Of a stretch of 14,663 nt of DNA, positions 1 to 6,666 are shown piece after piece. Under the pieces are notes generated by a model. The model was not told the origin of the DNA, did no database searches, and saw only the letters and a program-made list of their open reading frames with translations. The position numbers and the translations under genes were made by a program. How positions within the stretch are numbered: position 1 is the first letter of the stretch; the number at the start of each line of letters is the position of its first letter. The DNA comes from Roseovarius sp. (GTDB taxonomy: Bacteria; Pseudomonadota; Alphaproteobacteria; Rhodobacterales; Rhodobacteraceae), in the NCBI GenBank assembly GCA_023260815.1, contig JALQUE010000267.1, positions 1-14,663 of the forward strand, read 5' to 3'.

Positions 1-906
1 GCCGAGCGCGAACACAAAGTCCCCGGCTCCTATCTGCGGCGGGCGATGGCAGGGGTCGATACGGCGATCTGGGATCTCAAGGGTAAGCAGGCAGGGCGTC
101 CGGTTGCATCGCTTCTGGGGGGATCTCCCGGCCCGATCCGCGCCTATGCCAGTTCGATGAAACGCGACATCACCCCGTCGGATGAGGCAGACAGGATGCT
201 CCGACTGCGCGACGAGAAGGGGTTTGACGCCTTCAAGGTTCGCGCCGGCGCCGAAGTGGGGCGCAACCGCGATGAATGGCCGGGTCGCACAGAAGAGATC
301 ATTCCCCTGATGCGCAAACGGTTGGGCGACACCCCCGACCTGCTGATCGACGCCAACAGCTGTTACAGCCCAGACCGGGCGATCGAGGTCGGACATCTGC
401 TGCAAGATCATGGGTTCTGCCACTATGAGGAACCGTGCCCCTATTGGGAGCTTGAACAGACCAAGCAGGTGACCGACGCCCTGAAAATCGACGTGACCGG
501 AGGCGAGCAGGATTGCGATCTGCCCACATGGCGCCGGATGATCGACATGCGCGCGGTCGATATCGTCCAACCTGACATTCTCTATCTGGGCGGGATCTGC
601 CGGACCTTGCGGGTGTGCCGTATGGCCGAAGCGGCAGGTCTTCCTGTCACCCCGCATTGTGCGAACCTGTCGCTGGTCACATTGTTCACCATGCATCTGT
701 TGCGCGCCATTCCCAACGCGGGCAAGTACCTGGAATTTTCAATCGAGGGGCCTGACTATTACCCGTGGCAAGAGGGGCTTTTTGTCAACGATCCTTATAC
801 GATCACTGATGGCCATGCCGGTGTCACCGACGCACCCGGCTGGGGGATCGAGATTTCTCCCGAATGGCTGGCACGCTCGCGGTATATGGTCAGCGAGAGG
901 GATTGA
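1..906 (+). CDS. Enolase-superfamily enzyme, mandelate racemase/muconate lactonizing type (5' end missing)
   Basis: The reading frame is open from base 1, so the gene begins upstream; 301 codons plus a TGA stop are visible, against a usual family length of about 370-400. The (beta/alpha)7-beta barrel residues are readable in window codons: a Lys-x-Arg pair at 79 and 81 (normally Lys-x-Lys), metal ligands Asp117 (IDAN), Glu143/144 (EEP) and Glu169 (GGEQD), the QPD Asp192 and the PHCA His219 that form the Asp-His dyad of the mandelate racemase subgroup, and Glu245 (LEFSIEG). Such enzymes abstract a proton alpha to a carboxylate with Mg2+ and are mostly sugar-acid dehydratases or racemases. The substrate cannot be told from the sequence. 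A sugar-acid dehydratase is the likeliest role, but this is inference. A 236-nt gap separates it from the next gene and nothing links it to the later operons. Confidence 0.9.
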   Translation, partial: AEREHKVPGSYLRRAMAGVDTAIWDLKGKQAGRPVASLLGGSPGPIRAYASSMKRDITPSDEADRMLRLRDEKGFDAFKVRAGAEVGRNRDEWPGRTEEIIPLMRKRLGDTPDLLIDANSCYSPDRAIEVGHLLQDHGFCHYEEPCPYWELEQTKQVTDALKIDVTGGEQDCDLPTWRRMIDMRAVDIVQPDILYLGGICRTLRVCRMAEAAGLPVTPHCANLSLVTLFTMHLLRAIPNAGKYLEFSIEGPDYYPWQEGLFVNDPYTITDGHAGVTDAPGWGIEISPEWLARSRYMVSERD

Positions 907-1142
907 CCCCACACACGGCGTGCCTTTTTTGGCAGCATTTATCGCAGGTCGCAGCGCTACAGGCGGGCGTTGAGCGATGTGCAATTGCCATGTTTCGTCG
1001 TTTCACGCCATAACGGTCTACGGGTTTTTTGATGTGCAGTTTTATGTGTCAAGATTGGATGGCAGAGGGGTATTGATCTTTTGAACTTCATTTGCAGCAC
1101 CTGCGAGTCCTGCCAGCAGCCAAAACGGCGGGGCATCAACCA

Positions 1143-1817
1143 ATGAGTGCTATCGATATTCTGGCCTGGATCGCGGCATGCTTTACGATCGCGGCCTATG
1201 CGATGAAGACCATGCTGCCGCTCAGGATTGCGGCCATCGGGGCCAATGTCTTCTTTGCGGCGTATGGCTGGCTTGATAGCGTGCTGCCGATCTTCGCCCT
1301 GCACGCGCTGCTTTTGCCTTTCAATCTTTACCGCCTTTGGGAAATCCTGCGCAATATCGGCACCATGCGCCGCACGCGGGGCACGCGCGCCGAATTTGAC
1401 TGGCTACGCCGGATGGCAAGGCCGGTCGACTACGAGGCAACGGAGTATGTGTTCAGAAAAGGCGCCCCCCCGGATAACCTGTATTTTATCGATAGCGGTG
1501 AGGTATTGCTTGAAGAGTTGGGCATAACCCTCTGTGAAGGCGAGATTTTTGGTGAAATAGCTTTTTTCAGCAAAGCCAAGGAGCGCACGGTTTCGGCAAG
1601 ATGCGTCAAGCCGTGTCGCATCCTCGCCATCGACGAGGCGAAGTTCCTGTCGATCTATCAGAATTATCCCGCCTTCGGTCTGGCGATCGTTCAATTGATC
1701 GTCGAGAGACTTCTGGACGGGATTGAAAAACGCCCTGAAGCCTACCTTGCGATCCACAGGCTGGAGCCTGACTCGGAGACCATGAAAAGCGGGCTGGACG
1801 CGGAAAGAAAGCTTTGA
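1143..1817 (+). CDS. Small membrane protein with C-terminal cyclic-nucleotide-binding domain (paralogue A)
   Basis: 224 residues. Three hydrophobic segments are seen at about residues 5-22, 25-43 and 47-64. After a basic linker (RRTRGTR) comes a CNB (Crp/Fnr effector-type) domain at about 85-190. Its phosphate-binding cassette is well kept: FGEIA with Gly137-Glu138, then Arg148-Thr149 (ERTVSA), so cAMP or cGMP binding is plausible. There is no DNA-binding helix-turn-helix after the CNB fold, so this is not a Crp-type regulator. It more likely works as a membrane-anchored nucleotide sensor. The ATG at 1143 is chosen because a GGCGGGG stretch lies about 8 nt upstream and the hydrophobic segment starts straight after; an in-frame TTG at 1092 would add 17 residues with no clear ribosome site. 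It heads a run of four membrane-protein genes and resembles the next gene in architecture. Function is unknown. Confidence 0.85.
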   Translation: MSAIDILAWIAACFTIAAYAMKTMLPLRIAAIGANVFFAAYGWLDSVLPIFALHALLLPFNLYRLWEILRNIGTMRRTRGTRAEFDWLRRMARPVDYEATEYVFRKGAPPDNLYFIDSGEVLLEELGITLCEGEIFGEIAFFSKAKERTVSARCVKPCRILAIDEAKFLSIYQNYPAFGLAIVQLIVERLLDGIEKRPEAYLAIHRLEPDSETMKSGLDAERKL

Positions 1818-1829
1818 AATCCATGGATT
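1818..1829. promoter_or_regulatory. 12-bp perfect palindrome AATCCATGGATT
   Basis: The palindrome starts directly after the TGA stop of the first CNB membrane protein, in the 84-nt gap before the second. It has no spacer and no following T-run, so it is not a terminator. It could be an operator for an internal promoter or a chance occurrence; nothing else supports a role. Confidence 0.25.
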
Positions 1830-1901
1830 GCATACGTTTGCCTTAGCGCATACCGTCGACGCGATTTTGTTTGTTTGAATTATTAATGGGAGCCGGATCA
1901 G

Positions 1902-2594
1902 ATGTTTGGCGACGCATCCGTTTACGACTGGGCTGGTTATGCGGGTGTTGGGTTTTACCTCATGTCGTACTCGCTGTTGCAAATGGGTCTGATCCGTGGC
2001 GCCGGATATGTTTACACGCTGATGAACCTGACGGCGGCCAGCCTGGTTCTGGTCAGTCTGACGCAAGCGTTCAACATGTCTTCCGCAATCATTCAGATCA
2101 TGTGGATCCTGATCAGCGTGGTTGGCCTGTGCCGTCTGTTCATCCTGCACAGCACCATGCGCTTCAACGACGAAGAACGCACCCTGATAAAAGCGGGGCT
2201 CAAGGGTATGCCCAAACCGATGTGTCGCAAGATCCTTGATCGCGGGATCTGGAGCGATGCAGCCCCCGGCACCGAATTGACGGTTCAGGGGCTGGAGGTC
2301 ACCCACCTGCATTTCCTTCTTGACGGGTCAGCCGATGTGCGCTCGGGCGAGCGTCGCGTGGCTGAAATCCGGCAGGGCTTCATCGGCGAGATGAACGTGA
2401 TGGAGCCCGGTCCCGCCACCGCCTCGGTGGTCATCGACAGCCCCAGCCGGCTGTTTTCCGTTGCTGGCGAAGATCTGCGCCGCCTTGCCAGGGCCGACAG
2501 TGAATTCCGCGCTTTCCTTGAACAGCATCTCTCGCTTGCCACGCGTCGCAAATTGGTCGACGCCAACGCGAGGATCAGCGGGGCGAACGCGTGA
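1902..2594 (+). CDS. CBU_0592-like membrane domain fused to a degenerate cyclic-nucleotide-binding domain (paralogue B)
   Basis: 230 residues. Three membrane segments lie at about 10-28, 36-54 and 60-80. Their pattern (YDWAGYAGV, MNLTAASL, then WILISVVGL) recalls the CBU_0592-type small membrane domain. A CNB-like fold follows at about 115-210. Its phosphate-binding cassette is altered: Gly162-Glu163 is kept, but the Arg that normally contacts the cyclic phosphate is Ala172 (GPATASV). cAMP binding may therefore be weak, lost or altered. The ATG at 1902 has a good ribosome site, GGGAG at 1888-1892 with 9 nt spacing. The stop codon lies 1 nt before the transporter start, so the two are probably translationally coupled. 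With the preceding gene it forms a tandem pair of like architecture, suggesting a duplicated or heteromeric sensor. No helix-turn-helix is present. Function is unknown. Confidence 0.85.
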   Translation: MFGDASVYDWAGYAGVGFYLMSYSLLQMGLIRGAGYVYTLMNLTAASLVLVSLTQAFNMSSAIIQIMWILISVVGLCRLFILHSTMRFNDEERTLIKAGLKGMPKPMCRKILDRGIWSDAAPGTELTVQGLEVTHLHFLLDGSADVRSGERRVAEIRQGFIGEMNVMEPGPATASVVIDSPSRLFSVAGEDLRRLARADSEFRAFLEQHLSLATRRKLVDANARISGANA

Positions 2595-2595
2595 C

Positions 2596-4761
2596 ATGAG
2601 CAGGGGGGCGACCGATGCGGGCCCGGTGTCTTTCCGCAGGCAGGTAATTGCCGGGGTCATCCTTGGATTTGACAGTCTGGGCCATTCCGTCGCCCTCACG
2701 ACGCTTCTTTTCGCGGGCGGTCTCGCGGTTGGCGGACAGCTTGGATTGTCGATCTTTCTGCTGGCGGGGCTGGTTGGCACCTTTTCGTTGACGATGGGCC
2801 GGTTTTTCGTGGGCACCGTTTTTTCGAACGCGCAGATGGCGCCGGTTGCGGTGCTGATGCCGGTGATATTCATAATTCAGCAGGCGGATTTGACGTCTGA
2901 CATCAAGGTTTTGAGCGCGCTTTTCTTGCTTGGCCTCACGTCGGTCTCTGCCGGAGCACTGATGATCCTGATGTCGGTCTTCGATCTGGGGCGCATGGTG
3001 CGTGTCATTCCGTATTCGGTCACGGCGGGTTATCTGGCGGCCTCAGGCGCTCTGCTTGTGGTGTCGGCGATGCAGCTGGTTTGCGCCGGCGGCGCGTGTT
3101 CCGCAGATGCGACGCTGGATCAGCGCGGATTGCCTTTCATGTCGGTGGGGTTCGCGGCGCTGATATGGCTTGCGGTCCGGCTTTCCTCCAACTTCGGTCT
3201 GGTCGGCTGCCTGCTTCTGGGCGTTGTCGGCGTCAATGCCACCATGGCGATGTCGGATGATTTGGCGCAGACATTCTACAGGTTCGGGCTGCTTGCCCCA
3301 GCATCGCTTGCGCAGGAATTTTTCCCCGATGTGACCATGATCGACAGTATTCCCTGGGCGTTGCTTGTCGACAACTGGAGCCTCGTTGCCTCGGCGGTGC
3401 TGATCTGTGTCTTCGGCGCGATGCTGAACGTTGCGGGGATCGAGATGACCTTGGGGCGCGATGTCGATACCCGGTCCGAACTGGCGCGGAGCGGCGTGAC
3501 CAATATCGCAACCGGTCTGCTTGGCAGCGCGCCCAGCTATATAAGCTCCAGCAAGACGTTGATCGCAACCATGATCGGCGGGCAAGGGCGCCTTCCCGCG
3601 TTGACGGCCTGTGCTGTGTTGCTGTTCGGTATTGCTGGCTCCGAGGCGGTGCTTCTTGGGGTGCCGCGGTTTATTTCTTCGGGTCTGCTGATCTATTTCG
3701 GTTTGTCGATCATGGCCGACTGGCTGATGACGCGGCGTCATCAGCAGTCATTGCCGGATCAGCTTCTGAGCATTGCGATTGTCGTGGTCTCGATCACTTT
3801 GGGCATGCCCGAGGCAATCATGCTGGGCGTGGTGACCGCCAGTCTGATATTCGCTGCGATCTATGCCCGCCTGCCTGTCGTTCGGTCTGTCTCGGATATG
3901 AGCGCGCGCCGCAGCACCGTGGATCGCGGCCCTGTTCAGACCGCGTTTCTGGATCGTCACGGCCATGAGGTCGCGGTGGTCGAATTGCAGGGATTCTTGT
4001 TTTTCGGATCGGTCACGCAGCTTTCAAGACAGATGCGTGACCTGCTGAACCGTCCCGCACGCGTCACCACGGTCATCCTTGATTTCCACCGCGTGAGCCG
4101 CGTGGACGCGGCCGCGATCCAAGCGTTGCGCAGGCTTCAATTCATGGCATTGGGGCGGGATGTCCGGTTGATCCTGTGTGCTGTGAACGCGCAGGTTGGG
4201 GATGATCTTCTTCGCGGCGGCCTCTTGCCCGGTGACGCGCGGATCACCGTCCAGACCAGCTGCGATCTGGCGCTTGAGATGCAGGAAGACGCGCTGCTCG
4301 AACGGCTGGAGCCAGCCGAAGCCGATGAAACCGCCTTGTCAGCCCTGACCCAGATCATCAACGATCCCGATGCCGCGCAGGGGCTGCTGGATGCAATGGA
4401 GCGCCAGACAGTCGCGCAGGGCACGGTGCTGGTGGCCCAGGGCGATGTTTCGGGCGATGTTTTCATCCTCGATCAGGGCAATCTTTCGGTCTATTTGCGG
4501 GATGAAACAGGACATTCGCATCGCATTCAGAAGCTGCGACCGGGTGCGATCGTGGGCGAAATCGCGGCCTATACGGGCACCGGGCGAACGGCCGATGTAG
4601 TTGCAGATCGTGAAGCGGTCGTGTACCGCCTGTCAGAGACTATAATTAAATCACTTTCCCGAACCGACGCGGACCTGGCGGCTTACTGGCATTTGGCAAT
4701 GGCCGCCGCCCTTGCAGACAAATTGCGTCGCACGAATAAAAAAATGAACGAGCGGACATGA
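2596..4761 (+). CDS. SulP/SLC26-type anion transporter with C-terminal STAS and cyclic-nucleotide-binding domains
   Basis: 721 residues. About 430 residues of hydrophobic segments carry SulP features: a PYSVTAGY stretch, and a later GIEMTLGRDVDTRSEL segment followed by SAPSYISSSKT. A STAS domain follows at about 455-560 (AVVELQGFLFFGSVTQL, then the RVSRVDAAAIQAL loop). The last part, about 600-705, is a CNB domain with an intact cassette: Gly654-Glu655-Ile-Ala and Arg664-Thr665. SulP proteins carry sulfate, bicarbonate or other anions. The first helix differs from the usual proline-rich SulP motif, so the substrate is open. The CNB domain suggests control by cAMP or cGMP. The ATG at 2596 is preferred to one at 2461, which would overlap the upstream gene by 134 nt and add 45 non-hydrophobic residues. 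The 3' end overlaps the next gene by 4 nt. Confidence 0.88.
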   Translation: MSRGATDAGPVSFRRQVIAGVILGFDSLGHSVALTTLLFAGGLAVGGQLGLSIFLLAGLVGTFSLTMGRFFVGTVFSNAQMAPVAVLMPVIFIIQQADLTSDIKVLSALFLLGLTSVSAGALMILMSVFDLGRMVRVIPYSVTAGYLAASGALLVVSAMQLVCAGGACSADATLDQRGLPFMSVGFAALIWLAVRLSSNFGLVGCLLLGVVGVNATMAMSDDLAQTFYRFGLLAPASLAQEFFPDVTMIDSIPWALLVDNWSLVASAVLICVFGAMLNVAGIEMTLGRDVDTRSELARSGVTNIATGLLGSAPSYISSSKTLIATMIGGQGRLPALTACAVLLFGIAGSEAVLLGVPRFISSGLLIYFGLSIMADWLMTRRHQQSLPDQLLSIAIVVVSITLGMPEAIMLGVVTASLIFAAIYARLPVVRSVSDMSARRSTVDRGPVQTAFLDRHGHEVAVVELQGFLFFGSVTQLSRQMRDLLNRPARVTTVILDFHRVSRVDAAAIQALRRLQFMALGRDVRLILCAVNAQVGDDLLRGGLLPGDARITVQTSCDLALEMQEDALLERLEPAEADETALSALTQIINDPDAAQGLLDAMERQTVAQGTVLVAQGDVSGDVFILDQGNLSVYLRDETGHSHRIQKLRPGAIVGEIAAYTGTGRTADVVADREAVVYRLSETIIKSLSRTDADLAAYWHLAMAAALADKLRRTNKKMNERT

Positions 4762-5141
4762 TGTCGGTCACTTTTCTCCTGATCCTTTTGGTGATCTTCC
4801 AGATCAAGCACCTGGTGGCGGATTTCATCCTGCAGACGGGCTGGATGGTGCGCACCAAGGGCATCTACGGCCATCCGGGCGGTATTGTGCATGCGGGCCT
4901 TCATGCTGTGCTGACGGCGGGTATTTTGCTGCTGACGCCCTTGGCCCCGTTGAGTCTGGCGCTGATCGTTCTGGGCGAATTCGTGCTTCATTACCATCTG
5001 GACTGGTTCAAGGATCGTGTCTTGAAAAAGCAGGGCTATACCGCCCATCAGAAAGAGTTCTGGACGCTGGCGGGCCTCGATCAGTTTGCCCATCAGCTCA
5101 GCTATGTGCTGATTTTGTATCTCGTGGTGCGCCTCGTGTAA
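4758..5141 (+). CDS. DUF3307 family integral membrane protein
   Basis: 127 residues, nearly all membrane-embedded. The family pattern is visible: an N-terminal HLVADFILQTGWMV segment, a central HAGLHAVL helix, then a LHYHLDWFKDR segment and a C-terminal DQFAHQLSYV helix. Conserved His and Asp residues inside helices are typical of DUF3307, whose biochemical role is not established. The ATG overlaps the stop of the SulP gene (ATGA), so translation is very likely coupled; a second ATG follows at once at 4761. Its place suggests it works with the transporter as an accessory membrane subunit, but that is inference. It is the last gene of the first operon, since 121 nt with inverted repeats separate it from the channel gene. 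Confidence 0.82.
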   Translation: MMSVTFLLILLVIFQIKHLVADFILQTGWMVRTKGIYGHPGGIVHAGLHAVLTAGILLLTPLAPLSLALIVLGEFVLHYHLDWFKDRVLKKQGYTAHQKEFWTLAGLDQFAHQLSYVLILYLVVRLV

Positions 5142-5175
5142 CTGGCACTTCATCAATCTACGGCAACAAACCCAT

Positions 5176-5202
5176 CAAATTCCTTGATCTAAAAGGAATT
5201 TG
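5176..5202. promoter_or_regulatory. Perfect 10-bp inverted repeat ahead of the secretion operon
   Basis: The arms CAAATTCCTT (5176-5185) and AAGGAATTTG (5193-5202) pair perfectly around a 7-nt spacer. The element lies 34 nt after the DUF3307 stop and about 60 nt before the TolC-like start. The stem is AT-rich and is followed by CCCC rather than a T-run, so a regulator-binding operator fits better than an intrinsic terminator. A transcript-level hairpin is the alternative. Confidence 0.45.
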
Positions 5203-5207
5203 TCCCC

Positions 5208-5221
5208 ATGCTTCGCAGCAT
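5208..5221 (+). other. Small hairpin ATGCT-TCGC-AGCAT
   Basis: A 5-bp stem with a 4-nt loop sits 5 nt after the larger inverted repeat and is followed by TGATTTT. The short stem and interrupted T-run make it at best a weak terminator of the upstream operon. It may also form part of the leader of the secretion operon. Confidence 0.2.
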
Positions 5222-5262
5222 TGATTTTCGTTCGTTGTTTCCCAGAATTTGCAGGGGATGGT

Positions 5263-6666
5263 ATGCTGATTTTTACAGACTATAGAAGATGTGCCCGGCT
5301 AACGGCACGTGCAATGACGTTTGCGCTTGTGTCTTTCGGCGCTCCGGCAGTTGCTGAACCCATGAAACAAGCCGTGCATGCGGCTGTTACGCAGAACCCC
5401 ACCGCACTGGCGCGGCAGGCGGACGTGCGCGCTTCGGCAATGGAATTGCTGCAGAACGAGCGTGATTTCGTGCCTCGCCTCAGTCTTTTCGCCGAGGGTG
5501 GGGCGGAAATCTATGACGATTCTGCACGCTTGACCCCTGCTGAAAACCGCGAAACCCGTTTTGCGCGGGAAATCGGCGTGGTCGCGGAATATGACATTTT
5601 CGATGGCTACCGCCGGGCCAACACGCTGTACCGTGAAGCGGCGCGGGTGGACGGGGCGATCTTCCGGTTGCTTGACGCATCCGAAACGCTCGCTCTCAAC
5701 GCGGTCGAAGCCTATATCGACGTCATCCGTCACCGTGACCTCAGGCTGGTGGCTGATCAGAACATCCGCCGTCACATCGAAATTTCGCGTCAGGTGAACA
5801 ATCTTGTCGATGCCGGGCGCCTGTCATCCAGTGACCGTTTCGAAATGGAAGAACGCCTGATGGCCGCCCGTCTGGGCCGGCTCCAGGTTGATCAGGCCAT
5901 GGCCGAGACATATGCGCGCTACGAGGCGGTGATCGGACGCAAACCGGGGCAGTCCATGTCGATCCCGCGGGTCCGCGATCTGCCGGACAGCATGGAAGAC
6001 CTGGCCCTTCGCAGCGTCCGTCAGAGCCACCAGATCAAACTCGCCGATACCCGGATCAATCAGAGCAAATATCAGGCCGGGGTTGACCGCGCGGACGAAT
6101 TGCCCGAGCTGACCTTGCGGGCCGGTGTGCGGGCCGGTTCGGATCTGGACGGTGTCGGCGGGGATCAATCCGATGCGTTTGTGGGTGTGCGGATGAACTG
6201 GGAGTTTTATGCAGGTGGCCGCAAGGCCCGCAGCGCCGCGCTGGCCTATCGGACCTCCGAAGCGATCGCCGAGCGCAGCCAGGCTGTGCGTGATGTCCGC
6301 GAATTGGCGGCGCGCACATGGATTTCCTACACGACCAATATAGAACGCACCGTGCTTTTGGGGCGGCGTCTGGAAGCGGCGCGCAAGACCACCGAACAAT
6401 ATCAGGAACAGTTTCAAGCCGGCACCCGCAGCCTTCTGGACGTCCTCGACGCCGAGCGCACCTATTTCAACATCCGCTTCGAAGAGGTCAGCGCCCAGTC
6501 CAGCCTTGCCTTCAGCCAGTTCCGGATCCTGGCCGCTCAAAGCAAGCTGGCCGCGTATTTCGAGGTCAAACCCGCCGATATCCCGCTGATCCCCGACTTC
6601 GAAGAGCGCGCGCGCGCAGATCGTCCCGCGGCGATCTTCAGAACCGGGATCCCGTCGCTCGAATGA
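5263..6666 (+). CDS. TolC-family outer-membrane channel of a type I secretion system
   Basis: 467 residues, the usual length for the family. A signal peptide is seen at residues 1-31 (basic RRCAR, a short hydrophobic stretch, then an AVA cleavage site before EP). The rest is long alpha-helical hairpins with the two-fold TolC repeat. The signature near the C-terminus starts at about residue 380 (YQEQFQAGTRSLLDVLDAER), followed by the helix that ends in SQFRILAAQSKL, as in type I secretion outer-membrane proteins. It would form the trimeric channel-tunnel through which the substrate leaves the cell. The ATG at 5263 is chosen for its strong ribosome site (AGGGGATGGT just upstream) and because the signal peptide follows; an in-frame TTG at 5200 would place 21 extra residues before it. 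The 3' end overlaps the ABC transporter gene (ATGA), so the two are co-translated. Confidence 0.93.
   Translation: MLIFTDYRRCARLTARAMTFALVSFGAPAVAEPMKQAVHAAVTQNPTALARQADVRASAMELLQNERDFVPRLSLFAEGGAEIYDDSARLTPAENRETRFAREIGVVAEYDIFDGYRRANTLYREAARVDGAIFRLLDASETLALNAVEAYIDVIRHRDLRLVADQNIRRHIEISRQVNNLVDAGRLSSSDRFEMEERLMAARLGRLQVDQAMAETYARYEAVIGRKPGQSMSIPRVRDLPDSMEDLALRSVRQSHQIKLADTRINQSKYQAGVDRADELPELTLRAGVRAGSDLDGVGGDQSDAFVGVRMNWEFYAGGRKARSAALAYRTSEAIAERSQAVRDVRELAARTWISYTTNIERTVLLGRRLEAARKTTEQYQEQFQAGTRSLLDVLDAERTYFNIRFEEVSAQSSLAFSQFRILAAQSKLAAYFEVKPADIPLIPDFEERARADRPAAIFRTGIPSLE

Noticed and set aside
915..940. Possible terminator TGCC-TTTTTT-GGCA after the first gene
   Set aside because: The stem is only 4 bp and the T-run is in the loop, not after the stem.
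1020..1060. Possible Crp-like site with repeated TGTG in the gap before the first CNB gene
   Set aside because: The TGTG motifs are direct, not inverted, and do not fit TGTGA-N6-TCACA.
1404..2312. 302-codon minus-strand open frame across the two CNB genes
   Set aside because: It spans two real + strand genes and their gap, has no recognisable domain, and a composition typical of antisense shadow frames.
1902..2594. Crp/Fnr transcription factor
   Set aside because: Neither small CNB protein has a helix-turn-helix after the CNB domain; both have N-terminal membrane helices.
2461..2595. N-terminal extension of the SulP transporter to an upstream ATG
   Set aside because: It would overlap the preceding gene by 134 nt and adds non-hydrophobic sequence unlike a SulP N-terminus. 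The ATG at 2596, 1 nt after the upstream stop, is a better start.
6318..6662. N-terminal extension of the ABC transporter inside the TolC-like gene
   Set aside because: The extra 115 residues are out-of-frame translation of the channel gene. The ATGA overlap at 6663 gives the normal family length.
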